A stretch of DNA of 64,000 bases, from the NCBI GenBank assembly GCA_963697995.1, contig OY969110.1:1-64000 (forward strand), written 5' to 3'. Of this stretch, positions 26,926-35,697 are shown one piece after another. The stretch's first letter is position 1; each line of letters starts with the position of its first letter. The notes below the pieces were generated by a model. The model was given only the letters and a program-made list of their open reading frames with translations, was not told the DNA's origin and made no database searches. Source of the stretch: MFD00082-c5 sp963697995. GTDB taxonomy: Bacteria; Chlamydiota; Chlamydiia; Chlamydiales; JAJFMB01. Made by a program: the position numbers and the translations under genes.

Positions 26926-27126
26926 TCAAAAATCGCGATTTTCCACAACAGGAAAACGTGCAATTTGCTTTTCTTCTGTTTTTTCACTACTAAAATCGAA
27001 GCAGAACCATGCGGAAAGGAGAAGTCCTAAGGTGGCAGCCGCAAACGACCCAAGTGAAAGCCACTCATACATACAAAGTTTTCCATGAATTAAGTTGTGA
27101 ATTTGAGTTTCTTTATCCATTTTCAA
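26926..27126 (-). CDS. Small single-pass membrane protein
   Basis: 66 residues with one hydrophobic helix (about residues 20-44, SLGSFAAATLGLLLSAWFCF) and a charged C-terminus. It starts six bases after the stop of the 456-residue coiled-coil protein, so it is the last gene of that operon. AAGGAG precedes the start. No family recognised. Confidence 0.65.
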   Translation of the reverse strand: MKMDKETQIHNLIHGKLCMYEWLSLGSFAAATLGLLLSAWFCFDFSSEKTEEKQIARFPVVENRDF

Positions 27127-27132
27127 TACTCC

Positions 27133-28503
27133 TTATTTTAAGCAGTTTTTAGCTTTCATACTTGTAAAATCTTTCGGCAAAAAGCTAGGGTGAATAACTT
27201 CCGGCTTAAACTCTTTATTTAAAAGAGAGGCTAATGAGAATTGTCCCATAGCAAACTTAACTACGGCGTCTGCGACCAGTACTGATAATGTAACAGTTCC
27301 TAAAGTCATAATGACCACTGAGAAGATAAGTTGAACCGCCTTAGCGACAGTTTTTGCTATATCAAACCATTTTTGTCTCACATCGCTTTTAGCAATAATC
27401 AATTGTCTTTGCCACATCGCAATTTTTACTTGAGCATGATCGCCAAGAGCCGATTTAAGTTGACCATCAACTAAACTTTTAACTTTTGACCCTTTTACAG
27501 GAGTTTGCGGTTGAACCAAAATGGTTTTATATCGAGCGAGCTTTTCTAAAATATTTTTTTGTTTAGACTTGAGTTTTTCGATTTTATCTAAAAGGTCACG
27601 TTGAACGTCCACAGAATTATCGGTCTTTTGGTCTTTTCCTGCCTTTTCCTTGACATTGACTTGTTCTTCATTCGCCAAATTTTTTGCTACTACATCTCTT
27701 AATTCCTTTTCAGCCTGTTCTAATTCATTTGTAATCTCATTTAAAGTACTTTCATAACCCTTAATTTTTTGATCTAATCTCTTTTGATATTCATCTTGAA
27801 TTTTTAGTTTTTCTTCAACCACTTTAATGCTTTTTTTAAGCTCAGCCACGCGCTCGCTATATCCTGATTTTCTATCAGCAAGGATCGTTCTTAATTCAGC
27901 TTCCAGTTTTTCTTTTTCTTGAACGAGATCTGTATTAATCGAAGCGCCTTTTCTAAAAAGCTCTTCTTTTTTGGTCCATTTCTCAAGCCTTTCAGCGGAG
28001 ATTTCTTTCTCTGCTTGGGACTTCTTTAAAGGATCTAAGCTTCCTACAACTGTTAATGTCATTCCGCCAAAGAAAGCACTACTGTGCACGGTCCTTGCGG
28101 TAAATCCCAATTTTGCTCCCCCCGTTATGCTCTGAAACAAACCCACAACATCAAAACAAGAAACAACCGTCATAAAAATTTGAGTTGTCACCTCAAGCTT
28201 ACCGTTTGTCCCTTTTGCATCTTTCTTCTTCCTATCCCAGTATAACTTGCCATTAGCATCTGGTAACCACTCATCAAATCTAGAAATAGCACCGTAGGTA
28301 CCCTTATTCCATTCGATAAATTGCTTCAAAATTTTATTGAAGTTTTTGACAGGTTTAGAAAGCCCCGGCATATTTGGCAATTCAAAAATTCCAAACCACG
28401 ACTGAGCATATTTTGCAAGACCGTCTAAATCTCTTGAGGAACTTTCTACCTTAGCCATTACTGACCAAGGATTTTTTTGTTTCATTCCATATATTTCACT
28501 CAT
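27133..28503 (-). CDS. Coiled-coil membrane protein, inclusion-membrane/effector candidate
   Basis: 456 residues with no recognised domain. Layout: a soluble N-terminus (1-100), a hydrophobic pair (about 105-155, from IFMTVVSCFDVVGLF to FFGGMTLTVVG), a long charged segment (about 160-345) with strong heptad character (for example ELRTILADRK, EITNELEQAEKELRDVV), and a C-terminal hydrophobic pair (about 375-425, IFSVVIMTLGTVTLSVLVADAVV). The paired hydrophobic helices resemble the bilobed domain of chlamydial Inc proteins; long coiled coils in Incs act in SNARE-like or tethering roles. That role is inference. It shares the same layout with the genes at 28514 and 30617, lies 10 bases after the former and six before a small membrane protein gene. 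Confidence 0.75.
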   Translation of the reverse strand: MSEIYGMKQKNPWSVMAKVESSSRDLDGLAKYAQSWFGIFELPNMPGLSKPVKNFNKILKQFIEWNKGTYGAISRFDEWLPDANGKLYWDRKKKDAKGTNGKLEVTTQIFMTVVSCFDVVGLFQSITGGAKLGFTARTVHSSAFFGGMTLTVVGSLDPLKKSQAEKEISAERLEKWTKKEELFRKGASINTDLVQEKEKLEAELRTILADRKSGYSERVAELKKSIKVVEEKLKIQDEYQKRLDQKIKGYESTLNEITNELEQAEKELRDVVAKNLANEEQVNVKEKAGKDQKTDNSVDVQRDLLDKIEKLKSKQKNILEKLARYKTILVQPQTPVKGSKVKSLVDGQLKSALGDHAQVKIAMWQRQLIIAKSDVRQKWFDIAKTVAKAVQLIFSVVIMTLGTVTLSVLVADAVVKFAMGQFSLASLLNKEFKPEVIHPSFLPKDFTSMKAKNCLK

Positions 28504-28513
28504 TATCTACCAC

Positions 28514-29332
28514 CTAAACCCTTGATCCTGCTTGTTTTTCCTGCTGCGCTCTTTTCCAGTTCTGTTCCTCTTCATAGGCAAAATTGTAGAGTGAACGGGA
28601 AACTCCTATGCCATAAGCAATCACTCCAAGAGCCACTATCGGCGCATGACTTATTCCAACAACTAACCCTAAAGCGTAAAAAGCAACACTTGCGACATGA
28701 GCTGCAAGTTCAATACAGACTAATCGCTTGTCAAATCTTTCTTTTTCTGTTAAATCTTTTTTCGGATCAAATTTCGGATTCTTTATCTTCATTTCTGCAA
28801 TATCAGCATTCATCTTTTTCAATCGTTTTGCGGCATCGATTGCTCCAAAAATATTACCAAAAACAAGAAGGGATTTGACGATTGTGATCAAGCTTAAGTG
28901 TCCCAAAAACTGAAAAACTCTCGCTTTATTTCCTATATTTGCGGCAATTTCTGCTAAATTGATAGCTTTTAGGTCTTGAAGAAGAAGTGGAATACACGCA
29001 AAGTTCACACCGATAAAACAGTGCCCTTTCAACTTTGCAAAGAGAGATGGGATCGGGTCGTTAGGATTTCGCTTTCCAAAACACGCATTAAAACTATTAA
29101 AGGGAGCCGCATCTAAGACGTTTGCACAAGCGACATGGTTTGTAAGGTATGAAAAAACAGCCTTTTTTCCAAAAGCCATCTCACACCCTTCTCCCAAATA
29201 GCAAATCAACCGAAAAAACGTTCCGGCGCTGCCTGAATCCTGAAGCATTCTATTAAAGGACTTAAAAACTTTTCTTACAGAATTTATCTCATTGTACTGA
29301 AAATCTGGTACAGATCCCACACTTGTTGTCAT
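28514..29332 (-). CDS. Membrane protein with paired hydrophobic helices, same family layout
   Basis: 272 residues. N-terminal 100 residues carry several Cys (ICYLGEGCEMAF, FNACFGKR). A hydrophobic region lies at about 105-165, then a charged linker (KRLKKMNADIAEMKIKNPKFDPKKDLTEKE, about 168-197), then a bilobed hydrophobic region (about 205-248) and a charged tail. It is similar in plan to the 456- and 274-residue proteins on either side but has a much shorter linker. AGGAGAG precedes the ATG and a good promoter lies at 29367-29395, so it leads a three-gene operon. Function unknown; Inc-like membrane insertion is inference. Confidence 0.75.
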   Translation of the reverse strand: MTTSVGSVPDFQYNEINSVRKVFKSFNRMLQDSGSAGTFFRLICYLGEGCEMAFGKKAVFSYLTNHVACANVLDAAPFNSFNACFGKRNPNDPIPSLFAKLKGHCFIGVNFACIPLLLQDLKAINLAEIAANIGNKARVFQFLGHLSLITIVKSLLVFGNIFGAIDAAKRLKKMNADIAEMKIKNPKFDPKKDLTEKERFDKRLVCIELAAHVASVAFYALGLVVGISHAPIVALGVIAYGIGVSRSLYNFAYEEEQNWKRAQQEKQAGSRV

Positions 29333-29366
29333 TATTCTCTCCTAAATGCGTGTTGAAAGGAGAGCG

Positions 29367-29395
29367 ATTTTACTCAAAATTTAAAGCGATGTAAA
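29367..29395 (-). promoter_or_regulatory. Sigma-70-type promoter for the membrane-protein operon
   Basis: On the minus strand TTTACA and TAAAAT are spaced by 17 bases, each five of six matches to consensus. It lies 35 bases upstream of the ATG at 29332. Confidence 0.6.
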
Positions 29396-29506
29396 GAGAA
29401 AAATGCAATTTCTGTAAAAATTTGCGAAAATAAGGATTTAATGTTGCTAACCTCTTAATAACAAAGGAGAAACATCATTCTTTTTTTCTATTCCTCTTTC
29501 CTAAAT

Positions 29507-29781
29507 AGTCGGCCCTGAAAAAGTAAGGGTTCCTTGAGAAAAATTTGCAGTTAACGAGGAGGAGAGACATAGACTATTTTTTCAAGTTTTAATTTGACAA
29601 TGAGAAAAGCTGCAAAAATTTCGCGAGTGGAACACGCACTCTCCAAAGAAAAAGTGATCCTTTTGCAACAAAAAAAGTGGTGAACGACGCTTCCCCCCCT
29701 TGAGGGGTTTGGTGAGGAGCAAAACGCCTTTTTTGTCAAAAGGGGCACTTTTTATTGGAGAGGACTTTTTCAGGGCCGACT
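29507..29781 (+). mobile_element. MITE-like element, copy C (275 bp), first of four in tandem
   Basis: Begins AGTCGGCCCTGAAAAAGT and ends ACTTTTTCAGGGCCGACT, a perfect 18-bp inverted repeat. AAAT at 29503-29506 is the left target duplication of the whole array. It is nearly identical to copy D, with a three-base deletion near 29597 (TAATTTGACAAT against TAATTATATGACAAT). Confidence 0.88.
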
Positions 29782-29785
29782 AATA

Positions 29786-30063
29786 AGTCGGCCCTGAAAA
29801 AGTAAGGGTTCCTTGAGAAAAATTTGCAGTTAACGAGGAGGAGAGACATAGACTATTTTTTCAAGTTTTAATTATATGACAATGAGAAAAGCTGCAAAAA
29901 TTTCGCGAGTGGAACACGCACTCTCCAAAGAAAAAGTGATCCTTTTGCAACAAAAAAAGTGGTGAACGACGCTTCCCCCCCTTGAGGGGTTTGGTGAGGA
30001 GCAAAACGCCTTTTTTGTCAAAAGGGGCACTTTTTATTGGAGAGGACTTTTTCAGGGCCGACT
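29786..30063 (+). mobile_element. MITE-like element, copy D (278 bp)
   Basis: Second unit of the array, joined to copy C by AATA and to copy E by AATA. Ends and internal hairpin (CTCTCCAAAG near 29922 with CTTTTTATTGGAGAG near 30030) are as in the other copies. No coding capacity is seen. Confidence 0.88.
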
Positions 30064-30067
30064 AATA

Positions 30068-30347
30068 AGTCGGCCCTGAAAAAGTAAGGGTTCCTTGAGA
30101 AAAATTTGCAGTTAACGAGGAGGAGAGACATAGACTATTTTTCAAGTTTTAATTATATGACAATCAGAAAAGCTCAAAAATTTTGCGAGTGGAACACGCA
30201 CTCTCCAAAGAAAAAGTGATCCTTTTGCAACAAAAAAAGTGGTGAACAACGCTTCCCCCCCCCCCTTGAGGGGTTTGGTGAGGAGTAAAACGCCTTTTTT
30301 GTCAAAAGGGGCACTTTTTATTGGAGAGGACTTTTTCAGGGCCGACT
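30068..30347 (+). mobile_element. MITE-like element, copy E (280 bp)
   Basis: Third unit. It differs from C and D by scattered substitutions (CAATCAGAAAAGC near 30161) and an expanded C run near 30255. Joined to copy F by AATA. Confidence 0.88.
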
Positions 30348-30351
30348 AATA

Positions 30352-30628
30352 AGTCGGCCCTGAAAAAGTAAGGGTTCCTTGAGAAAAATTTGCAGTTAAC
30401 GAGGAGGAGAGACATAGCCTATTTTGCAAGTTTTAATTATATGACAATCAGAAAAGCTGCAAAAATTTTGCGATTAGAACACGCACTCTCCAAAGAAAAA
30501 GTGATCCTTTTGCAACAAAAAATGCGGTGAACGACGCTTCTCCCCCTTGTGGGGTTTGGTGAGGAGTAAAACGCCTTTTTTGTCAAAAGGGGCACTTTTT
30601 ATTGGAGAGGACTTTTTCAGGGCCGACT
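30352..30628 (+). mobile_element. MITE-like element, copy F (277 bp), last of the array
   Basis: Fourth unit. Its left half (CATAGCCTATTTTGCAAG) is closer to copies A and B than to C-E. AAAT follows at 30629-30632, matching the AAAT left of copy C. The last 12 bases encode the replaced C-terminus (Ser-Arg-Pro-stop) of the minus-strand gene at 30617. Confidence 0.88.
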
Positions 30629-31441
30629 AAATACTTTCACCACGTTAAGGGCAGCAGCTGCCACACCAATCACTGCGAAAGCTATCAAAACGTACGGCTG
30701 GCTGATAAACAAACAAGTGGCTACAATACTAAACACAAGGGTTGCTATCATCGCAATGTTAAAGGCGATATTGATGAATCGATCTGAGCGATCTTTTCTC
30801 AATTTTTCTATTTTCTTTTGTCGAATCCCTTGAAGCTCACCCTTAACTGCTTGCTCAATCCGCTTTTCTATTTTTTTGTATTTGGGGTCGGTCTTTTCTA
30901 ACTTTGATAACTTCCCTTGAAGTTTTGCTTTTTGATCATTATCACTTTCCCCTACTTTATTTTTGACTTTACTCATCTGTTTTGAAATTTTGTGTAACTT
31001 CTTTCCCTCATCAACAGTAAGAAGGGTAAATGAGGCAATAAACAAAGAGTCCCTTGCAAGGGTGATCGGACTTGGAAGAATCAAAACAGCAAACTTGCAA
31101 ATCATTTTTGCAGTCGATAGCGCTTGCGCTGCAGTAAAACTGACTAACTGTACAAAACCTCTAGGCCCACTTTCTTTCCATTTCCCCTTTATCCAATCGT
31201 TTGGTCGCTCTAAAACTTTAATCCCTCCCGAAATTTCAGTCGCTTGTGTACACGATTTACTGAGATTGCAAAAAAATACGGGAAGAGCTGGAAGGATAGG
31301 AATCGATTCAAATGGTTTTAAAACAGCAGAAACCAATTTTAAAATCTTTTCTAGCTGAGTTCCCCCTTTAACCACTTTAGCCGTCTTTGCAGCTAACATT
31401 TCTGAAAACGAACTATTTTCGACCGATGTAACAGAACTCAT
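30617..31441 (-). CDS. Membrane protein with paired hydrophobic helices; C-terminus rewritten by the element
   Basis: 274 residues, same plan as the two genes downstream: N-terminal soluble part with a Cys pair, a hydrophobic region (about 95-142), a Lys-rich helical linker (about 145-215, KKLHKISKQMSKVKNKVG and KLSKLEKTDPKYKKIEKRIEQ) and a bilobed hydrophobic C-terminus (about 222-270). The last residues Ser-Arg-Pro and the stop are encoded by MITE copy F. Reading across the restored target (…GTATTT then AGGAAAGAGGAATAG on the far side of the array) gives an original end FRKEE-stop, so the insertion exchanged four residues for three. Function unknown; Inc-like placement is inference. Confidence 0.75.
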   Translation of the reverse strand: MSSVTSVENSSFSEMLAAKTAKVVKGGTQLEKILKLVSAVLKPFESIPILPALPVFFCNLSKSCTQATEISGGIKVLERPNDWIKGKWKESGPRGFVQLVSFTAAQALSTAKMICKFAVLILPSPITLARDSLFIASFTLLTVDEGKKLHKISKQMSKVKNKVGESDNDQKAKLQGKLSKLEKTDPKYKKIEKRIEQAVKGELQGIRQKKIEKLRKDRSDRFINIAFNIAMIATLVFSIVATCLFISQPYVLIAFAVIGVAAAALNVVKVFSRP

Positions 31442-31548
31442 TATAAAACAACCACAAATTAAAAGAAGTTTATTCTATTAGTTTATATGTTTATATTCAA
31501 TACCAATAAAGTTTTTAACATTGTTAAATAAAAAATTTAAATCCGAAT

Positions 31549-31578
31549 TTGATTTAAAACACTTAAACGTGAGATAAT
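31549..31578 (+). promoter_or_regulatory. Candidate promoter for the acyltransferase/acyl-ACP synthetase gene
   Basis: TTGATT and GATAAT with an 18-base spacer, 31 bases before the ATG at 31610. The surrounding 31442-31609 region is AT-rich and divergent between two genes. Confidence 0.45.
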
Positions 31579-31609
31579 CTCCCCTTCAAACTTAAAACGG
31601 AGTGTTCAA

Positions 31610-34336
31610 ATGCTTGGCAAGATTTTCATGTTCTTTTTCTACTACCTGCTGCAATTCTCTCTTTCATTTAGGTATAAGGTCACGATCAAAGGGCTCGATA
31701 AAATCAAAAAAAACAAGCCTGGTGGAGTTCTTTTTTTACCTAACCATCCCACCGTCTTTGTCGATCCAACCCTCATCACTTTAGCGGTTTATAAAAAATT
31801 TCCTATAAGACCACTCGTTGTGGAGTACCATTTTTATAACCCGATCGTTCAAAGAGTGATGCGGATGATGAATGGTTTACCGATGCCAAATTTTAGTTCT
31901 ACCAGCAATAGCTTAAAGAGAAAACGAAGCGAAGAGAGCTTAAACGAGGTTATCAAAAGTTTAAAAGAGGGAGACAACTTCCTTATCTATCCTGCAGGAA
32001 AGCTTAAAAACACCTCGCTTGAAGATATTGGAGGAAACTCCGCCGTTCATAAAATTCTCTCCGATGTCCCGGAAGCTAATATCGTTCTCGTTAGGATCAA
32101 AGGGCTTTGGGGAAGTAGCTTTTCAAAAGCGATTATCGGAAAATCTCCCCCGATGTTTGAAACGATTTGGGAAGGAATTAAGATTTGCTTTAAAAACCTG
32201 CTTTTTTTCACTCCAAGACGAAACGTTATTATCGAATTTGAAGAAGCCCCTCAAGATCTTCCCGTAAACGGAACTCGTAGAGAATTAAACCAATTTTTGG
32301 AAAATTGGTATAATAAACCCGATGGGTTAACGGAACAAAAAGGGGCCCTTCCTGGAGACTCTTTGATTTTAGTCTCAACCTCGATGTGGCGAAATGAAGT
32401 TCCTGTGATTAAACCTCCTGCGGCAACGCAAGATGAAAAAATCGTGCTCTCTTTAATCCCCGAGGAGATTCAGAAAAACGTTAAAAAGCAACTTGCACGA
32501 CTTGCAGATACAACCCCAGAATCGATAACGGCGAACCAAGATCTTGCTAAAGACTTAGGACTTGACTCCCTTGATACTGCTGAAATGGCAGCTTTCCTCA
32601 ACCAAGAATACGATATTTCCTCTGTTCCCGTGCATGAGCTAACCTCGGTCGGAAAAGTCATGGCTATTGCTGCAAAGCAGGTCGTTTTTAAAGAGGAAAT
32701 TGAAAAAGAAAAGATTAAAGGCCTTAAAAAATGGTTTGAACCAAGAGGGCATGAGCGGATTTTCTTAAACGAAGGAAACACCATTCCTGAAGTTTTCTTA
32801 AACACGTGTGAAAAAATGGGAAACAAAGCGGCAACTGTCGACATGCGCTCAGGTGTGATGACTTACTCTCAGCTCAAAATGAGAGTGATCCTTCTCGCCC
32901 TCTATATCAGAAAGCTGCCGGGGGATCACGTAGGGATTCTTCTTCCCGCAAGCACTGGAGCCTATATCCTTATTTTGGCCACCCAACTTGCTGGAAAAGT
33001 GCCTCTCATGATCAACTGGACTACAGGCTCGCGCCATTTACAATCGATTGTTCAACTCTCTCAAGCAAAAAAAATTTTGACAGCTTGGACATTTATTGAC
33101 CGGCTTGAAAACGTCGACTTCGGAGGGATTGAAGAGAACCTGCTCATGTTAGAAGAGGTGAGGGAGCAACTGACCTTAAAAGATAAACTTAAAGCGTTCT
33201 ATCTCTCCAAGTGCTCTCCCAAAACTGTACTTAAAGCCTTTGGAGCTGACGAATTAACAAAAGATAACTTTGCAACCCTCCTCTTTACAAGTGGTACAGA
33301 GAGCACCCCAAAAGGAGTTCCTCTCACTCACGAAAATCTTTTGACTAACCAAAGAAGCACTCTTGAAATGGCCGAAGTGTTTTCAGACGATGTGATTTTT
33401 GGGTTTTTACCCCCTTTCCACGCGTTTGGATTCACGTATGGGGGGCTTATACCCATCCTTGCTGGTTTAAGGATTGGCTTTTCACCCGACCCCACCAATG
33501 GAAAACAACTGGTTAACGATTTTGAAACTTTTGGGATCACGATTATGTGTAGCGCTCCTACATTTGTCAAAAATATGTTGAAAGTTGCAACTCCTAAACA
33601 ATTAAAAACATTAAGGCTTTGTCTGACGGGCGCTGAAAAAACACCCCCCGAACTTTTTGAGCAAATGGAGAGTGTACAAAAAAGAGACTGCCTCTTCGAA
33701 GGGTATGGGATTACCGAGTGTTCACCGGTGCTCACCTTAAATGCTCCTCATAAAGCCTCAAAGGGCGTTGGGCAACCGATACCTGGGGTCAGCCTTCTTG
33801 TGGTTCACCCAGACACGCACGAGCCTTTACCTATAGGGGAAAGAGGTCTTATTTTAGCCAAAGGTCCAAACATCTTCTCTGGGTATTTAAATCCTGGAAT
33901 CGCTTCCCCATTTGTCACCATTAACGGAGAAAAATGGTATTCGACAGGGGATTTAGGGTATTTAGATGAAAACAATTATTTAACTCTCTCTGGTAGAAAA
34001 AAGCGGTTTATCAAAATTGGAGGAGAGATGGTCAGTTTAGCTGCCATTGAAGATGCGGTCGCCACCTTAGCCCTTCAAGAGGAGTGGAAAAGTGATATAG
34101 AAGGACCACAAATCGCTGTGTGCGCACAAGAAAAAAATGGAGAAAAGCCTAAAATTTTCCTCTTCACAAAATATGAGACAACGACAGAACAAGTGAATAA
34201 ATCGCTTCAGTCACAAGGGTTTAGCAATTTAGTGCGCGTCTCCTCTGTCAAACAACTCTCCAATATTCCGATCATGGGGTCTGGTAAAATAAATTACCGT
34301 GCGTTAGAAGACCAATTTTTGAGTAGTGTTGTATAA
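31610..34336 (+). CDS. aas: Fused lysophospholipid acyltransferase, acyl carrier domain and acyl-ACP synthetase
   Basis: A 908-residue fusion. Domain 1 (about 20-230): PlsC-type acyltransferase with NHPTVFVD at 45-52 (the H-X5-D variant) and an EE-rich end. Domain 2 (about 285-370): acyl-carrier-like helix bundle with DLGLDSLD, the phosphopantetheine Ser being residue 320. Domain 3 (about 375-905): adenylate-forming ligase with LFTSGTESTPKGVPLTH near 557-573, EGYGITECSP and YSTGDLGYLDENN. Aas recycles lysophospholipids by activating a fatty acid, loading it on ACP and transferring it. Classical Aas lacks its own carrier domain, so the carrier in the middle would let all three steps occur in one chain. 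GGAG lies eight bases before the ATG. The next gene starts four bases after the stop. Confidence 0.9.
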   Translation: MLGKIFMFFFYYLLQFSLSFRYKVTIKGLDKIKKNKPGGVLFLPNHPTVFVDPTLITLAVYKKFPIRPLVVEYHFYNPIVQRVMRMMNGLPMPNFSSTSNSLKRKRSEESLNEVIKSLKEGDNFLIYPAGKLKNTSLEDIGGNSAVHKILSDVPEANIVLVRIKGLWGSSFSKAIIGKSPPMFETIWEGIKICFKNLLFFTPRRNVIIEFEEAPQDLPVNGTRRELNQFLENWYNKPDGLTEQKGALPGDSLILVSTSMWRNEVPVIKPPAATQDEKIVLSLIPEEIQKNVKKQLARLADTTPESITANQDLAKDLGLDSLDTAEMAAFLNQEYDISSVPVHELTSVGKVMAIAAKQVVFKEEIEKEKIKGLKKWFEPRGHERIFLNEGNTIPEVFLNTCEKMGNKAATVDMRSGVMTYSQLKMRVILLALYIRKLPGDHVGILLPASTGAYILILATQLAGKVPLMINWTTGSRHLQSIVQLSQAKKILTAWTFIDRLENVDFGGIEENLLMLEEVREQLTLKDKLKAFYLSKCSPKTVLKAFGADELTKDNFATLLFTSGTESTPKGVPLTHENLLTNQRSTLEMAEVFSDDVIFGFLPPFHAFGFTYGGLIPILAGLRIGFSPDPTNGKQLVNDFETFGITIMCSAPTFVKNMLKVATPKQLKTLRLCLTGAEKTPPELFEQMESVQKRDCLFEGYGITECSPVLTLNAPHKASKGVGQPIPGVSLLVVHPDTHEPLPIGERGLILAKGPNIFSGYLNPGIASPFVTINGEKWYSTGDLGYLDENNYLTLSGRKKRFIKIGGEMVSLAAIEDAVATLALQEEWKSDIEGPQIAVCAQEKNGEKPKIFLFTKYETTTEQVNKSLQSQGFSNLVRVSSVKQLSNIPIMGSGKINYRALEDQFLSSVV

Positions 34337-34340
34337 TGTT

Positions 34341-35654
34341 ATGAAAATTGGGGTGATTGGATCGGGGATTGCGGGCTTAAGTGCCGCTTATTGGCTCCAA
34401 AAAGAGGGGCACGAAGTCGAAGTCTTCGAAAAAAACGGTTTTGTGGGTGGGCGAATGTCCACCCGCGTCATCGATGGATTTCACTTCGACATTGGAGCTA
34501 ACTTCTTAATCTACAATTATAAAGCCATTCGCGAGCTTTTAGAAGAGCTTAACCTTTTAGATAAGTGGCAACAATTACCTCCCAAACACTTTGCAACGTA
34601 CAAAGAAGGAGCTCTCTATCCCCTTTACAGCGAGCTACCAAAACTTCTTCTTTCGATGAAGCAAATTTCCCTAACCTCTCGTTTAAACCTCGCCTGGATG
34701 CTTGGAAAAGAAGCCTTAAGAAAAACCCCTCTTAATTTTTACGATCTATCAAAATCAGCGCCTCTTGATAATGAAGATGCGTACGACACCATGACTCGCC
34801 TTTGTGGTCATGAGGTTGCCGACTTAATAGCAGACCCTTTCTGTTCAACCTTTCAATTTCATGGACTTAAAGATTTAAGTGGCGCAGCAGTTCTTGCTCT
34901 TATGAGCGAGCTTGTTCAACACAATCAAGAGTTTACCATGGCTCACACCTTGGGAGGAATGAGCTGTTTACCTAATGCTTTAGCTAAAAAATTAAAAGTC
35001 CATCTGAACAGCCCCGTTGAAACTCTTACAGGCTCTCTCACCCACACCCTAATAAAAGTTAAGGGAGAGGAAAAACAATTTGATTTAGCTCTTTTAGCAA
35101 CGACAGCCTCGCAGGCGATAGATCTGTACAAAAACCCCACAATTGCACAAAAAAAACTACTCGAAGAGGTAGAATACGCCTCAACAATTAACGTCTCATT
35201 CCAAGTCCCTGTTTCCTTAGTGGAAGAAATTTCCTACGTCATGGTTCCTTTTAAAGAACACTCTAAAATCTCAGAGTATAGCAATGAATTTTTTAAAGGT
35301 GCTGACACGACCATTAATGGGATCACTCTCATTAATGTGGGTCTTCACGAAGCTTTTGCAAAAAAAATCTTTAACCTCTCTGACGAAAAAATTTTCGAAG
35401 AGGTAAAAATAGCTTTAATGGAGGTGTGTCCTCCTTTAAGAGAACACGAATTGTCGATAAAACCCTTCGCTCTACAAAAATGGAAAGAGGCGATCCCAAA
35501 ATACAAACACGGGTTCATCACTCACGTCAAGGAGTTTTTAGAGACACATCAAGGGGAAAATAGAGTGTATCTTTTAGGAGACTATCTCAATAGTCCCTGG
35601 ACCGAAGGCAGTTGCCGATTAGGTAAACGAGTCGCATCCACTATATTTCAATAG
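34341..35654 (+). CDS. FAD-dependent amine oxidase / protoporphyrinogen oxidase-like protein
   Basis: 437 residues from the ATG at 34341, which opens the dinucleotide-binding fold directly (MKIGVIGSGIAGLSAAYWL, then EVFEKNGFVGGRMST). A GTG at 34326 would overlap the previous gene and is rejected. The C-terminal FAD-contact block is RVYLLGDYLNSPWTEGSCRLGKRVA. The family includes HemG/HemY-type protoporphyrinogen oxidase and related flavin oxidoreductases; the typical HemG C-terminus GNYLxGVS is not seen, so the substrate cannot be decided. It follows the aas gene with a four-base gap and is probably in the same operon. Confidence 0.85.
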   Translation: MKIGVIGSGIAGLSAAYWLQKEGHEVEVFEKNGFVGGRMSTRVIDGFHFDIGANFLIYNYKAIRELLEELNLLDKWQQLPPKHFATYKEGALYPLYSELPKLLLSMKQISLTSRLNLAWMLGKEALRKTPLNFYDLSKSAPLDNEDAYDTMTRLCGHEVADLIADPFCSTFQFHGLKDLSGAAVLALMSELVQHNQEFTMAHTLGGMSCLPNALAKKLKVHLNSPVETLTGSLTHTLIKVKGEEKQFDLALLATTASQAIDLYKNPTIAQKKLLEEVEYASTINVSFQVPVSLVEEISYVMVPFKEHSKISEYSNEFFKGADTTINGITLINVGLHEAFAKKIFNLSDEKIFEEVKIALMEVCPPLREHELSIKPFALQKWKEAIPKYKHGFITHVKEFLETHQGENRVYLLGDYLNSPWTEGSCRLGKRVASTIFQ

Positions 35655-35697
35655 ACAGCATCATTTGATTTTGAGATACTCCTAAAAGGAGTCTCAT

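Noticed and set aside
29551..29748. Open frame inside MITE copy C (65 residues)
   Set aside because: Present by chance in one or a few copies only and interrupted in the others; the element shows no conserved coding.
31442..31609. Small RNA gene or riboswitch in the AT-rich divergent space
   Set aside because: No stable stem or known motif can be seen; only a candidate promoter.
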